Positions 1 to 6,909 of a DNA stretch of 8,065 nt are shown here, in pieces. The notes under the pieces are model-generated. The model saw only the letters and a program-made list of their open reading frames with translations, searched no databases and was not told the origin of the DNA. The stretch is from Treponema sp. (GTDB taxonomy: Bacteria; Spirochaetota; Spirochaetia; Treponematales; Rectinemataceae): positions 1 through 8,065 of the forward strand of contig JAFIHQ010000052.1 in NCBI GenBank assembly GCA_017849315.1, read 5' to 3'. How positions within the stretch are numbered: position 1 is the stretch's first letter; every line of letters begins with the position of its first letter. Position numbers and translations under genes: made by a program.

Positions 1-1350
1 ACTTGTATGGTGGGCGCCACCTGCGAGGATCCAGAGCTCGAGTCCGGACTTGAAATCGGGATATGGCTTCCAGAGTGCCCGTGCTACAGGAAGCTTTGGC
101 ATGGCGTGGGGCAGGGCGATCGCCTCAACCTCATTTATGATCAGCCGATAGTTATCCTGAAGTTCCACCATGCTCGCAGCAACTGCTTTTCCAGGGTGAG
201 CATCGAACACAAGCCGCGCCGGGTCGTCCTTGCCACCAATGGAAAGGGAATGCACTTCCACGCGCGCCTTCTCCCCCGCAATGGTCGGACACACTTCCAG
301 CATGTGGGCACCGAGCACCATCTCTTGGCCCTGCACCAGGTTGTAGGTGTAGTCTTCCATGAACGACGTGCCACCGCTCAGCCCTTTGGACATGGTCTTC
401 ATGGCGCGCACCAGCGCCGCAGTTTTCCAATCGCCCTCGGCTCCGAATCCAATTCCTTCTGCCATAAGGTTTTGAACAGCAAGGCCTGGCAACTGAGGCA
501 GCCCGGCAAGATCCTCAAATGTCGTGGTAAAAGCACCTGCGCCGGTGTCGTGCAGGAATTGACGCAAGGCGATCTCGATGGCAGCCTGCTCGCGCACCTT
601 TTGAAATTGAGTACTGTCGCGCTTGAGGGCGTCCGGCACAAAATAGCGTGCTTCGTACTCGGCAAGTTTCTGCTCAACTTCACGCTGATTAACCGCCTTA
701 TAGCGTTCGGCAAGCTCGGCGACACCGTAGCCGTTCACCTGCCAACCGAACTTTATCTGCGCAGCCACCTTGTTGCCATCGGTGACAGCGACTTCGCGCA
801 TGTTGTCGCCCAGGCGTGACACCTTGGATGCCTTGCCATCCGCAAAAGCTATCGCCGCGCGCATCCACAGCGCGATCCGCTCAACCACTGCCTCGTCCTG
901 CCAGAAACCGACCACCACCTTCCGCTTTTTGCCCAGTCGGGTATGAATGAATCCGTGCTCACGGTCACCATGAGCGGACTGATTCAGGTTCATGAAGTCC
1001 ATATCGATGGTATCCCAGGGGATTTCACGGTTGAATTGCGTATGAAGGTGCAGAAGGGGCTTCGTATTCTCCATAAGCCCCTGAATCCACATTTTTGAAG
1101 GGGAAAAGGTGTGCATCCAGGTCATAACGCCGGCGCAATTCGGGTCTGCATTGGCTTTTATAAAAAACGATGTAATTTCTTCAGGCGAGGTAACTACCAC
1201 CGGAACTACCGTGGCGGGGATGGTCGCATTATCGTTGAAGAATGCAGCCATCTTTTTTGCGTGATCGGTTACCTGTGCGATTACTTCCGGCCCATACAGC
1301 GTTTGCGTTCCCACCGCGAACCAGAAGGTGTAGTTGCTGAATAATTTCAT
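1..1350 (-). CDS. araA: L-arabinose isomerase, 3' end cut by window edge
   Basis: Cytoplasmic enzyme that converts L-arabinose to L-ribulose, the first step of arabinose breakdown. The minus strand is open for 450 codons from the ATG at 1350-1348 to base 1 with no stop, so the last roughly 50 residues (E. coli AraA has 500) lie outside the window. The translation aligns by memory with E. coli AraA almost end to end: Gln16 in the FAVGTQTLYGPE segment, the WLHTFSP-like segment (here WMHTFSPSKMW), the DNMREVAVTDG block, GEGDWKTAAL, SFMEDYTY, HMLEVCP and AGGAHHT. The residues matching the E. coli metal/catalytic set Glu306, Glu333, His350 and His450 are Glu305, Glu332, His349 and His448, all present. 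The start is fixed by an AAGGAG five bases upstream and by the ATGA overlap with the araB stop, which suggests translational coupling. Nothing in the visible part suggests damage. Confidence 0.97.
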   Translation of the reverse strand, partial: MKLFSNYTFWFAVGTQTLYGPEVIAQVTDHAKKMAAFFNDNATIPATVVPVVVTSPEEITSFFIKANADPNCAGVMTWMHTFSPSKMWIQGLMENTKPLLHLHTQFNREIPWDTIDMDFMNLNQSAHGDREHGFIHTRLGKKRKVVVGFWQDEAVVERIALWMRAAIAFADGKASKVSRLGDNMREVAVTDGNKVAAQIKFGWQVNGYGVAELAERYKAVNQREVEQKLAEYEARYFVPDALKRDSTQFQKVREQAAIEIALRQFLHDTGAGAFTTTFEDLAGLPQLPGLAVQNLMAEGIGFGAEGDWKTAALVRAMKTMSKGLSGGTSFMEDYTYNLVQGQEMVLGAHMLEVCPTIAGEKARVEVHSLSIGGKDDPARLVFDAHPGKAVAASMVELQDNYRLIINEVEAIALPHAMPKLPVARALWKPYPDFKSGLELWILAGGAHHTS

Positions 1351-1361
1351 ACAGACTCCTT
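1347..1361 (-). promoter_or_regulatory. araA ribosome binding site and araB/araA ATGA overlap
   Basis: On the minus strand AAGGAG (1361-1356) lies five bases before the araA ATG (1350-1348). The TGA stop of araB occupies 1349-1347, so stop and start share the ATGA tetranucleotide. The Shine-Dalgarno sequence sits inside the last araB codons. This arrangement normally couples translation of the second gene to the first and supports the chosen araA start. Confidence 0.9.
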
Positions 1362-3113
1362 CTTTAGCTCCCTCTCAATAAATGCGCCGAACTCTAGGTA
1401 TTCTTTGTAAAGCTTGTCGTAAATTGCCACTTGCTGTGCGTTGGGCGACACCACTTTTTCAATGGCAGGGGCCATCGCGCTTTGCGCTTGTGGAATCGAG
1501 TCATAGATGCCAGCAACGACTGCAGCAAACATCGCTGCACCGAGTGCCACACTCTGGTCGCTTGCGACGATTTCGATGGGCCTTCCCAGCACATCGGCGA
1601 CGATTTGCATGACGAGCGGAGATTTGCGCGCCACGCCGCCAATGCCGCGCACACGCTCGATTTTTATGCCTTCCTGTTCAAAGCGCTCCACAATGGCTCG
1701 GGCACCATAGGCAGTGGCTTCTATCAGGGCCCGGTAGATCATGGGAGCGCTTGTGCCAAGGCTTAAGCCCTTGATGGCGCCTTTGAGCTCCTGGTTTGCA
1801 TCTGGTGTACGCCTTCCATTGAGCCAATCGAGCGCAAGAACGCCAGACTCCTGGGGGTCGATTGCTGTGGCAGCCTTTTCCAGAGCCGGCATCAGTTGTG
1901 CATCCACGCTCGCACCAAGCTTGGCAAGCTGTTCAGGCGTAAGATTGCTGCTTGCAGCGGCTAAAGACTGTGCACCGTCCGCGGTCATCGCAGTAAATGG
2001 CCACATCAACAGGTTTTTGAACCATGCATACGTGTCCCCAAAGGCGCTTTGACCGGCCTCATAGCCAATCATGCCTGGTACCACAGAACCGTCCACCTGA
2101 CCACAGATGCCGCGTACCAGGCGCTCTTTCTCTCCGTGCACCGCATCCGGCCTCGGCCCCACGATCATATCACAGGTGCTTGTTCCCATCACCTTTACGA
2201 GTACACCTTTGGCAACGCCGCCTCCCACCGCTCCCATGTGTGCGTCGTAAGCTCCGACCGCCACAGGAATTCCAGCAGAGAGGTGGAGCTTCTGTGCCCA
2301 TTCTTCCGTGAGTTTTCCGAATTCGGTGTCACTGGTGTAGGTTTTTGTACCGAGCGTGTTCTTTATCCGCACGAGGTTTCTGTCGCGCCCTTCCAGTGCC
2401 CCTAAGAACTCGTCGCTGGGGTAGCCGCCGAAACTCTCGTGCCACATAGCCTTGTGCCCCATGGCACAGCGGCTTCGCTTAAGAACGTCGGGTTTGCCAT
2501 ACGTGCCGAGCGCAGGGCGCCCCACAAGACCGGTGAGCAGTGCGGGCATCCAATCACTGTGTTCAATTGCCGAAAAAGCTGCCTTTATAACGCGAGGATT
2601 GGTCTTTGCGACGTGCAGTATTTTTGCCCAGAACCATTCGGAAGAATAAACACCGCCTTCGTACATCGTATAGTCAATTTCCCAGGAATGTGCGAGCTCG
2701 TTTATTTGCGCTGCTTCCTGTGTCGATGTATGATCTTTCCATAGAATGAACATGGCATCCGGATCGTTTTCGAATTCCGGCAAAAGAGCGAGCGGCTCGA
2801 GTTTCTCCGTGATAAGACAAGGGGTTGAACCTGTCGTGTCGATCGCAATCCCCTCGACGTACGGTAGAACCCTGTCGTCAGTCCTCTCAAAAACCTGTTC
2901 CATTACAGATTCGAGGGATTCAATATAGTCCAGCGGGTGCTGACGGAATTGGTTCTTGGCCGGATTACAATAAAGGCCCTTTGCCCAGCGCGGATAGAGC
3001 GCCGTCGCGGTTGCTACTTCCTTGCCGTTGCGTGCATCGGTTACGACCGCGCGGCAAGAGTCGGTGCCATAGTCTATGCCCAGTACGTATCGGGATCTTG
3101 TGTCATTTTCCAT
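1347..3113 (-). CDS. araB: L-ribulokinase (FGGY carbohydrate kinase family)
   Basis: Cytoplasmic ATP-dependent kinase that phosphorylates L-ribulose to L-ribulose 5-phosphate, the step after AraA. The product is 588 residues, slightly longer than E. coli AraB (566). It starts with the FGGY-type phosphate-binding segment GIDYGTDSCRA (residues 12-22), followed by AraB-typical blocks: PRWAKG (41-46), TTGSTP (93-98), LWKDHT (124-129), YSSEWFWAKILHV (156-168) and GHKAMWHES (219-227). The second domain has GAYDAHMGAVG with the likely catalytic Asp290, the GTSTCD nucleotide/phosphate loop (310-315), ICGQVDGSVVPG (336-347), DWLNGRRTP (429-437) and the C-terminal FGGY signature region from GGVARKS (492-498) to ALGAAMFAA (523-531). 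The ATG start has GAGGGAG about seven bases upstream. It lies 55 bases after permease 2 and overlaps araA by four bases. The YSSEWFWAKILHV and GTSTCD blocks separate it from xylulokinase and glycerol kinase. Confidence 0.96.
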   Translation of the reverse strand: MENDTRSRYVLGIDYGTDSCRAVVTDARNGKEVATATALYPRWAKGLYCNPAKNQFRQHPLDYIESLESVMEQVFERTDDRVLPYVEGIAIDTTGSTPCLITEKLEPLALLPEFENDPDAMFILWKDHTSTQEAAQINELAHSWEIDYTMYEGGVYSSEWFWAKILHVAKTNPRVIKAAFSAIEHSDWMPALLTGLVGRPALGTYGKPDVLKRSRCAMGHKAMWHESFGGYPSDEFLGALEGRDRNLVRIKNTLGTKTYTSDTEFGKLTEEWAQKLHLSAGIPVAVGAYDAHMGAVGGGVAKGVLVKVMGTSTCDMIVGPRPDAVHGEKERLVRGICGQVDGSVVPGMIGYEAGQSAFGDTYAWFKNLLMWPFTAMTADGAQSLAAASSNLTPEQLAKLGASVDAQLMPALEKAATAIDPQESGVLALDWLNGRRTPDANQELKGAIKGLSLGTSAPMIYRALIEATAYGARAIVERFEQEGIKIERVRGIGGVARKSPLVMQIVADVLGRPIEIVASDQSVALGAAMFAAVVAGIYDSIPQAQSAMAPAIEKVVSPNAQQVAIYDKLYKEYLEFGAFIERELKKESV

Positions 3114-3168
3114 TTTGATTCTCCCTCTGTTGTTGTTGCCTACAATCTTCCCCTCATCAGTTGCTCCC

Positions 3169-4143
3169 CTATTTTATCACACGGAGCGATTCTCTATCGA
3201 TAGTAAGCGCCACGACGGCCAAGAATATTATGCCTTTTACGAGCTGTTGGGTTGCGGAAATAGGGAACACCATTGGAAGGCTCTTCTCCAAGACGCAGTA
3301 TGTCAAGGTTCCAATAATAATATTGGAAAATCGGGCCTTTGCGCCGCCCGATATTGGCATGCCGCCCAAAACGAGGGAAATTAAAATCTGTGTCTCGAGT
3401 TGGGTGCCGGCAGTGCCCGTAATGGATCCAACCTTTATGACATTGATAAACGAGGCAAAACCGGTAATGGCTCCCGCCGCCATATACACTGAGAACTTTA
3501 CAAGGTCTGGGCGGCTGCCAGAGAACCGGGCGGCAGTCTCTCCGGCGCCTATGGCCCTCAGATCATAGCCAAGTCTTGTAAAGTGAATGAAGAAGAACCC
3601 AATGGCCAAAACAACCAGGGTGAGCAAAACCTTAAACCAGGTTTCGTTTAGCGCGATGACGTTCAGACTCGCAGGTACTGGCCCGTTTGTCGTTATATAT
3701 TTGCAGAGCCCCCGGAAGAAATACATGGTACAAATCGTGACAATAAACGACGCAATCTTGAACTTGACGTGGAAAAACCCGTTAAAGGCGCCCATTGCGG
3801 CTCCCGCAGCAACTGCAGCCAAAACTCCAAGCACAATATTCGATTGTGAAACCCAGCAGAAAACTATCGATGTCAGACCAAGAATTGACCCTTGTGAAAA
3901 ATCGAGCCCACCTACCGTCATTATCATGAATACACCCATGGACGAGATCATAAGCACATAAACCTGACTCAACATGAGCGAGATATTGTTGGGATCAATA
4001 ATCTTTCCGCCCGTAAGAATAGAAAAGATGACGACGATTCCGATAAAACCGAAAAGGGGCATCAGATTTCGAATGATTGCATGGTGCTTCTGCTTCTGTC
4101 CGAGCAGGGCTTCGTCGGTAATATCAGCTTGCTTCTTACTCAT
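3169..4143 (-). CDS. Sugar ABC transporter permease 2 (CUT2 / BPD_transp_2 family)
   Basis: Inner-membrane subunit that forms half of the sugar channel. The product is 324 residues and mostly hydrophobic. A polar N-terminal tail (about 1-26) is followed by hydrophobic stretches near 28-43, 60-77, 87-98, 101-118, 130-148, 169-187, 217-235 and 300-314. Family marks are clear: VGGLDFSQGS (77-86), the counterpart of the GGIDLSVG motif; AIGAGETAARFSG (197-209), the cytoplasmic loop that contacts the ATPase; and SLVLGGMPISGGAKARF (256-272). It keeps the family consensus much better than permease 1 does. It starts 52 bases after the ATPase stop. The nearest Shine-Dalgarno candidate, AGAGG, is about 11 bases from the ATG, so initiation may be modest. 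The stop is TAG. It resembles RbsC/YjfF-type proteins; the actual sugar is inferred from araBA next door. Confidence 0.93.
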   Translation of the reverse strand: MSKKQADITDEALLGQKQKHHAIIRNLMPLFGFIGIVVIFSILTGGKIIDPNNISLMLSQVYVLMISSMGVFMIMTVGGLDFSQGSILGLTSIVFCWVSQSNIVLGVLAAVAAGAAMGAFNGFFHVKFKIASFIVTICTMYFFRGLCKYITTNGPVPASLNVIALNETWFKVLLTLVVLAIGFFFIHFTRLGYDLRAIGAGETAARFSGSRPDLVKFSVYMAAGAITGFASFINVIKVGSITGTAGTQLETQILISLVLGGMPISGGAKARFSNIIIGTLTYCVLEKSLPMVFPISATQQLVKGIIFLAVVALTIDRESLRVIK

Positions 4144-4195
4144 TTCTTGCTTTACCTCTAGCCTTTAACTTTCCAGGTCTTTCGCACTAACCTGC

Positions 4196-5713
4196 CTAAA
4201 TCATCTTGGCAATGAGATCTTTTTCGTCTAACTCAGGACTCCGCAAGAACTCGCCGTTGATTTTTCCGTCTTTCATAATCAAGATCCGATCACTCATTCC
4301 AAGCAGTTCCAGAAGCTCTTCCGATATCATAATGATGGACTTTCCTTTCTTCTTGAGCTCGCTCATGAGATTGTAAATATCGGCCTTTACCTTAACATCA
4401 ATGCCGCGCGTCGGGCTGTCCAGCACAAGAATATCCGAATCTTTACCAAGCCATCGTGCAAGGACGACCTTTTGTTTGTTGCCGCCAGAAAGGTCTGAAA
4501 CATATTGATCGATGTCGCGCATCTTTACGCTCATGAGCTCGGCGTATTTCTGCGCAAAGCGCCGCAGTGTCCCATTGTTCAAGAGCCCGTGATTTGCAAG
4601 GTCATCGAGCGATGGCAGACAGATATTGTCCAGAATGGAATCCGCAAGGACTACAGACTCGTTATCACGATCCTTGGACGCGTAGGCCACCCCATGCTTT
4701 ATTGCCTTTGGAATCGAATTGATGGCAATGCCTTCGGAAGAACCATCTAAACCATCGCGCAAAGTCACGGTGCCCTTGCGGTCGAAGGAGCCACCGAAAA
4801 TTGCCTTGCCGACTTCGTGCATGCCACATTCGGAGAGCCCGCCAAAGCCAAGAATCTCGCCCCTGTGCAAGGAAAAACTGACGTTCTCAATTTGTCCTGG
4901 CACAGAGAGGTTTTTGACCTCCAGCACGACTTCGTCCGATATTGGCTCGCCGTAATCGGTGCGGTAATAATGTTTGTCCAGTTCGCGGCCAACCATCATG
5001 AGCTTGAGTTCATCGACACTTACTGAACCACTTTTTACGGTACCCATGAGCTCGCCGTCGCGTAGCACGGAAATTCGATCGGTGTGTTCCAAAACCTCGT
5101 CCAAATCATGCGATATGAAGATAACAAGGTTGCCTTGTTTCTTAATAGCATCCATCACTCTAAACAAAGCCTCTCGTCCGGCCTGGCTCAACGCAGTCGT
5201 GGTCTCGTCAATAACAACAACTTTTGGCCCAAAATACGTGGCTTTGACAATTTCTACTAACTTTCGGACTTCAAAACTGTAGTTTTCGATCATGGATTCT
5301 GCTCTTATGAACTTGAATCCGTATTTGTCCAAGAGGGCCTGCGCTTCACGGTTCATTGCAGCAGAATCTTTGACGGGCCCGTGCATGAATCTTTCTTCTT
5401 CACCAAGGAAAATATTCTCTGCGACACTGAGGCCCGGCAGAGTGCCCATTTCCTGCACAACAATAGAAACGCCTTGGTGGTTGGCATCGACCTGCGTTCT
5501 AACTTTCAGCTCTTTACCCTCGAGAAAGAACTTCCCGCTGGAGACTGGGTAGATTCCGCACAGCATTGAGCAAAAGGTCGATTTGCCAGAACCGTTTTCA
5601 CCAATAAGCCCATGGATTTCGCCGCTTTCAAATTCGAGCGAAACGTCTTTAACGGCGTGTGTAATTCCAAAATGCTTGTTGACCTTTTCAGATCGTAGAA
5701 TGATTTCACTCAT
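4196..5713 (-). CDS. Sugar ABC transporter ATP-binding protein with two fused NBDs (CUT2 / RbsA-MglA-AraG type)
   Basis: Membrane-associated ATPase that powers the transporter; 505 residues with two tandem nucleotide-binding domains, the normal length for RbsA/AraG/YtfR proteins. NBD1: Walker A GENGSGKST (38-46, Lys44), Q-loop Gln87, a degenerate signature YSFEV (145-149) instead of an LSGGQ form, Walker B VVVIDE (165-170, Glu170) and H-loop His202. NBD2 begins near 260: its P-loop region reads GLSECGMHE (292-300) and lacks the Lys-Ser/Thr pair, as is common in this class. Its signature LSGGNKQ (408-414) is canonical, but its Walker B ends LDSPTRGID (431-439), with Ser433 where RbsA and MglA have glutamate. 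The two domains should therefore make one competent ATP site (NBD1 Walker motifs with NBD2 signature) and one heavily degenerate site. It lies 27 bases after permease 1. The ribosome binding site is weak (AAGAGAGA well upstream of the ATG at 5713). Confidence 0.95.
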   Translation of the reverse strand: MSEIILRSEKVNKHFGITHAVKDVSLEFESGEIHGLIGENGSGKSTFCSMLCGIYPVSSGKFFLEGKELKVRTQVDANHQGVSIVVQEMGTLPGLSVAENIFLGEEERFMHGPVKDSAAMNREAQALLDKYGFKFIRAESMIENYSFEVRKLVEIVKATYFGPKVVVIDETTTALSQAGREALFRVMDAIKKQGNLVIFISHDLDEVLEHTDRISVLRDGELMGTVKSGSVSVDELKLMMVGRELDKHYYRTDYGEPISDEVVLEVKNLSVPGQIENVSFSLHRGEILGFGGLSECGMHEVGKAIFGGSFDRKGTVTLRDGLDGSSEGIAINSIPKAIKHGVAYASKDRDNESVVLADSILDNICLPSLDDLANHGLLNNGTLRRFAQKYAELMSVKMRDIDQYVSDLSGGNKQKVVLARWLGKDSDILVLDSPTRGIDVKVKADIYNLMSELKKKGKSIIMISEELLELLGMSDRILIMKDGKINGEFLRSPELDEKDLIAKMI

Positions 5714-5740
5714 AGCGCTGCTCTGTCTCTCTTATTTGGC

Positions 5741-6706
5741 TTATTTGACAACGCTGCCTTTGCGTCCCCTATTGGTCAGTGTAACGATGGCGAGCAAGAC
5801 CGCTCCTGTCACAAAGTCATTGATCGTCGTTGGTACGTTGAGCGCTACCAACCCGTTAAAGATCATGGTAATTATGAATTCCCCAATAAAAATAGCTGTC
5901 ACTGGATACCCAGACTTCGTAAAAGCGACACCAAAAAAAGTTCCCATCAGGGGTTTGAAATTGCGATCCATGGAAGCCATCCCGGTTACTGCTAACATAC
6001 CCTGACCATAGCTGACCGTAAGAAGTCCCATAATTCCAACAAAGAAGTGCAGTATAACAAAACCAAGAAATTTGTATTTTTCTACATTAACGCCCATATT
6101 CTTGGCAATGTATTCGTTGCTTCCAATGGCTCTGCAATATGTACCGACTTTTGTGTACCGCAGCAGAAATACGGCAAGTAGAAAGGCGAGCGCGGCGACA
6201 ACATAATTCCATGGTGCTCCGTTAAAAATAAGTACACTTTTATCGGTGAGTTTGCCTGGAAAGCCAGCGGTGTCCAGTTTCACGACATAATTTGCGACGC
6301 TTTCCAGAATGAGCATCAAGCCTACCGTCACAATCATGGACGGAATACGCAGTTTCGAATAAAGTAGCCCATTAAAGGCTCCAATAAGGGTCCCACACAG
6401 GACGCAGCCAAGAATGAGGCCCCAGTAGCCGAACTGGCGCGAGAGCAAAACGCCCACCAGCGACGACAGAACAATATTTGCGCCAACACTAAAATCGAAG
6501 AGTCCCATAACTACGATGAAATAGAGACCGCATCCACCAATGGCGTATTGGATGCTTGTTTGAAGATAACCTATTAGCAGCTTTGTCGAACCAAAATTAT
6601 CGGGCGACAAAAGTCTGAATACAAACCAGAAGAGAAGGGTCATGACCAGGAGAGTTACAATCCCAAAATACTTGCTGGCCTTAAATTTCGCGATAGTTGC
6701 GCTCAT
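5741..6706 (-). CDS. Sugar ABC transporter permease 1 (CUT2 / BPD_transp_2 family), divergent
   Basis: Inner-membrane subunit that should pair with the product of 3169-4143 to form the channel. The product is 321 residues with hydrophobic stretches near 14-33, 57-68, 77-90, 94-113, 123-141, 167-183, 211-231, 268-290 and 299-311. Family marks are VMGLFDFSVGA (66-76), where the usual GGIDLSVGA is changed, and AIGSNEYIAKNMGVN (193-207), the loop expected to touch the ATPase. The later glycine-rich LGG-x-GG segment seen in permease 2 is replaced by PLMGTFFGVAFTKSGYP (252-268), so this subunit has drifted from consensus. The ATG at 6706 has AGGTGG four bases upstream, a good ribosome binding site, after a 203-base gap from the binding-protein gene. 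The closest known arrangements with two unlike permeases are YtfT/YjfF-type systems. Confidence 0.92.
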   Translation of the reverse strand: MSATIAKFKASKYFGIVTLLVMTLLFWFVFRLLSPDNFGSTKLLIGYLQTSIQYAIGGCGLYFIVVMGLFDFSVGANIVLSSLVGVLLSRQFGYWGLILGCVLCGTLIGAFNGLLYSKLRIPSMIVTVGLMLILESVANYVVKLDTAGFPGKLTDKSVLIFNGAPWNYVVAALAFLLAVFLLRYTKVGTYCRAIGSNEYIAKNMGVNVEKYKFLGFVILHFFVGIMGLLTVSYGQGMLAVTGMASMDRNFKPLMGTFFGVAFTKSGYPVTAIFIGEFIITMIFNGLVALNVPTTINDFVTGAVLLAIVTLTNRGRKGSVVK

Positions 6707-6763
6707 GCTACCACCTGACTTTACAATTTACTCAATTATCCGCAAATTCGCTTGTGCGCAAAT

Positions 6764-6781
6764 GCTCTAATAAACTAGAGC
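6764..6781. repeat. Inverted repeat GCTCTA-N6-TAGAGC
   Basis: Six-base perfect arms (6764-6769 and 6776-6781) with a six-base AT-rich centre, 58 bases upstream of the permease 1 start. It could be a weak RNA hairpin or a protein-binding site; nothing seen here decides between these, and chance is possible. Confidence 0.3.
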
Positions 6782-6815
6782 CAATGACATAAACCATTGA
6801 TTGCTATACAAAGCT

Positions 6816-6825
6816 TTGAGCTCAA
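6816..6825. repeat. Perfect 10-base palindrome TTGAGCTCAA
   Basis: A perfect dyad of 10 bases with no spacer in the long intercistronic region. It is too short to form an RNA hairpin with a loop. It could be an operator core, or chance; there is no second copy elsewhere in the region. Confidence 0.2.
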
Positions 6826-6833
6826 TCTTTTCG

Positions 6834-6863
6834 AAGTCCTTCAATTCAAAGTTCTTCAAAAAG
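6834..6863. repeat. 15-base near-tandem repeat
   Basis: AAGTCCTTCAA (6834-6844) and AAGTTCTTCAA (6849-6859) on the plus strand match at 10 of 11 positions with a 15-base period. The pair lies immediately downstream, in operon direction, of the stem-loop. The role is unknown; the minus-strand RNA reads as two TTGAAGRACTT copies. Confidence 0.4.
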
Positions 6864-6871
6864 GATAAGCT

Positions 6872-6896
6872 GTGGGGTTGCACAAAACAACCCCAC
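6872..6896 (-). terminator. Stem-loop after binding-protein gene (mRNA stabiliser or partial terminator)
   Basis: Perfect nine-base-pair stem GTGGGGTTG (6872-6880) with CAACCCCAC (6888-6896) and a seven-base loop, starting 13 bases after the TAA of the binding-protein gene. In operon direction the RNA hairpin is preceded by five A and followed by AGCUUAUCC and then five U, so it is not a textbook terminator on that strand. On the plus strand the stem is followed directly by five T, which is a textbook intrinsic terminator for any antisense transcript. Hairpins at this place in binding-protein operons commonly protect the upstream mRNA and reduce read-through, giving more binding protein than membrane subunits; that role is inferred here. 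Confidence 0.75.
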
Positions 6897-6909
6897 TTTT
6901 TAACTATTC

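Larger units (their letters stand above)
6707..6909 (-). other. 203-base intercistronic region between binding protein and permease 1
   Basis: No coding frame worth calling was seen here. It contains a strong stem-loop just after the binding-protein stop (6872-6896), a 15-base near-tandem repeat (6834-6863), a 10-base perfect palindrome TTGAGCTCAA (6816-6825), an inverted repeat GCTCTA-6-TAGAGC (6764-6781) and two copies of CGCAAAT 16 bases apart (6741-6747 and 6757-6763). It is much longer than the other gaps in the operon (27 to 55 bases). No convincing internal promoter was found; TTGCGC followed 15 bases later by GATAAT on the minus strand is the nearest candidate and its spacing is short. 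Confidence 0.6.

Noticed and set aside
7..819. Long plus-strand open frame (270 codons)
   Set aside because: It lies entirely antisense to araA, whose translation matches a known enzyme block by block. The plus-strand translation shows no recognisable domain and reads as a codon-bias shadow.
3154..3160. CUGAUGA on the minus strand, the conserved box of a hammerhead ribozyme
   Set aside because: There is no following stem with a GAAA partner box at a suitable distance in the 55-base gap; a seven-base match is expected by chance.
1382..3203. Numerous plus-strand frames of 60 to 120 codons opposite araB
   Set aside because: They overlap one another and araB, have no family features and no consistent ribosome binding sites.
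4174..4194. Possible hairpin CAGGT/ACCTG between ATPase and permease 2
   Set aside because: Only five pairs around an 11-base loop and no U-tract; too weak to call.
5731..5747. Direct repeat CTTATTTG twice, 9 bases apart, at the end of permease 1
   Set aside because: It spans the stop codon of permease 1 and a short spacer; AT-rich eight-base repeats at this scale are easily random.
3169..6706. More AT-rich look of the permease genes compared with araBA, as a sign of separate origin
   Set aside because: Membrane proteins use T-rich hydrophobic codons, and GC varies strongly from line to line within the same genes; no codon-usage statistic could be computed here.
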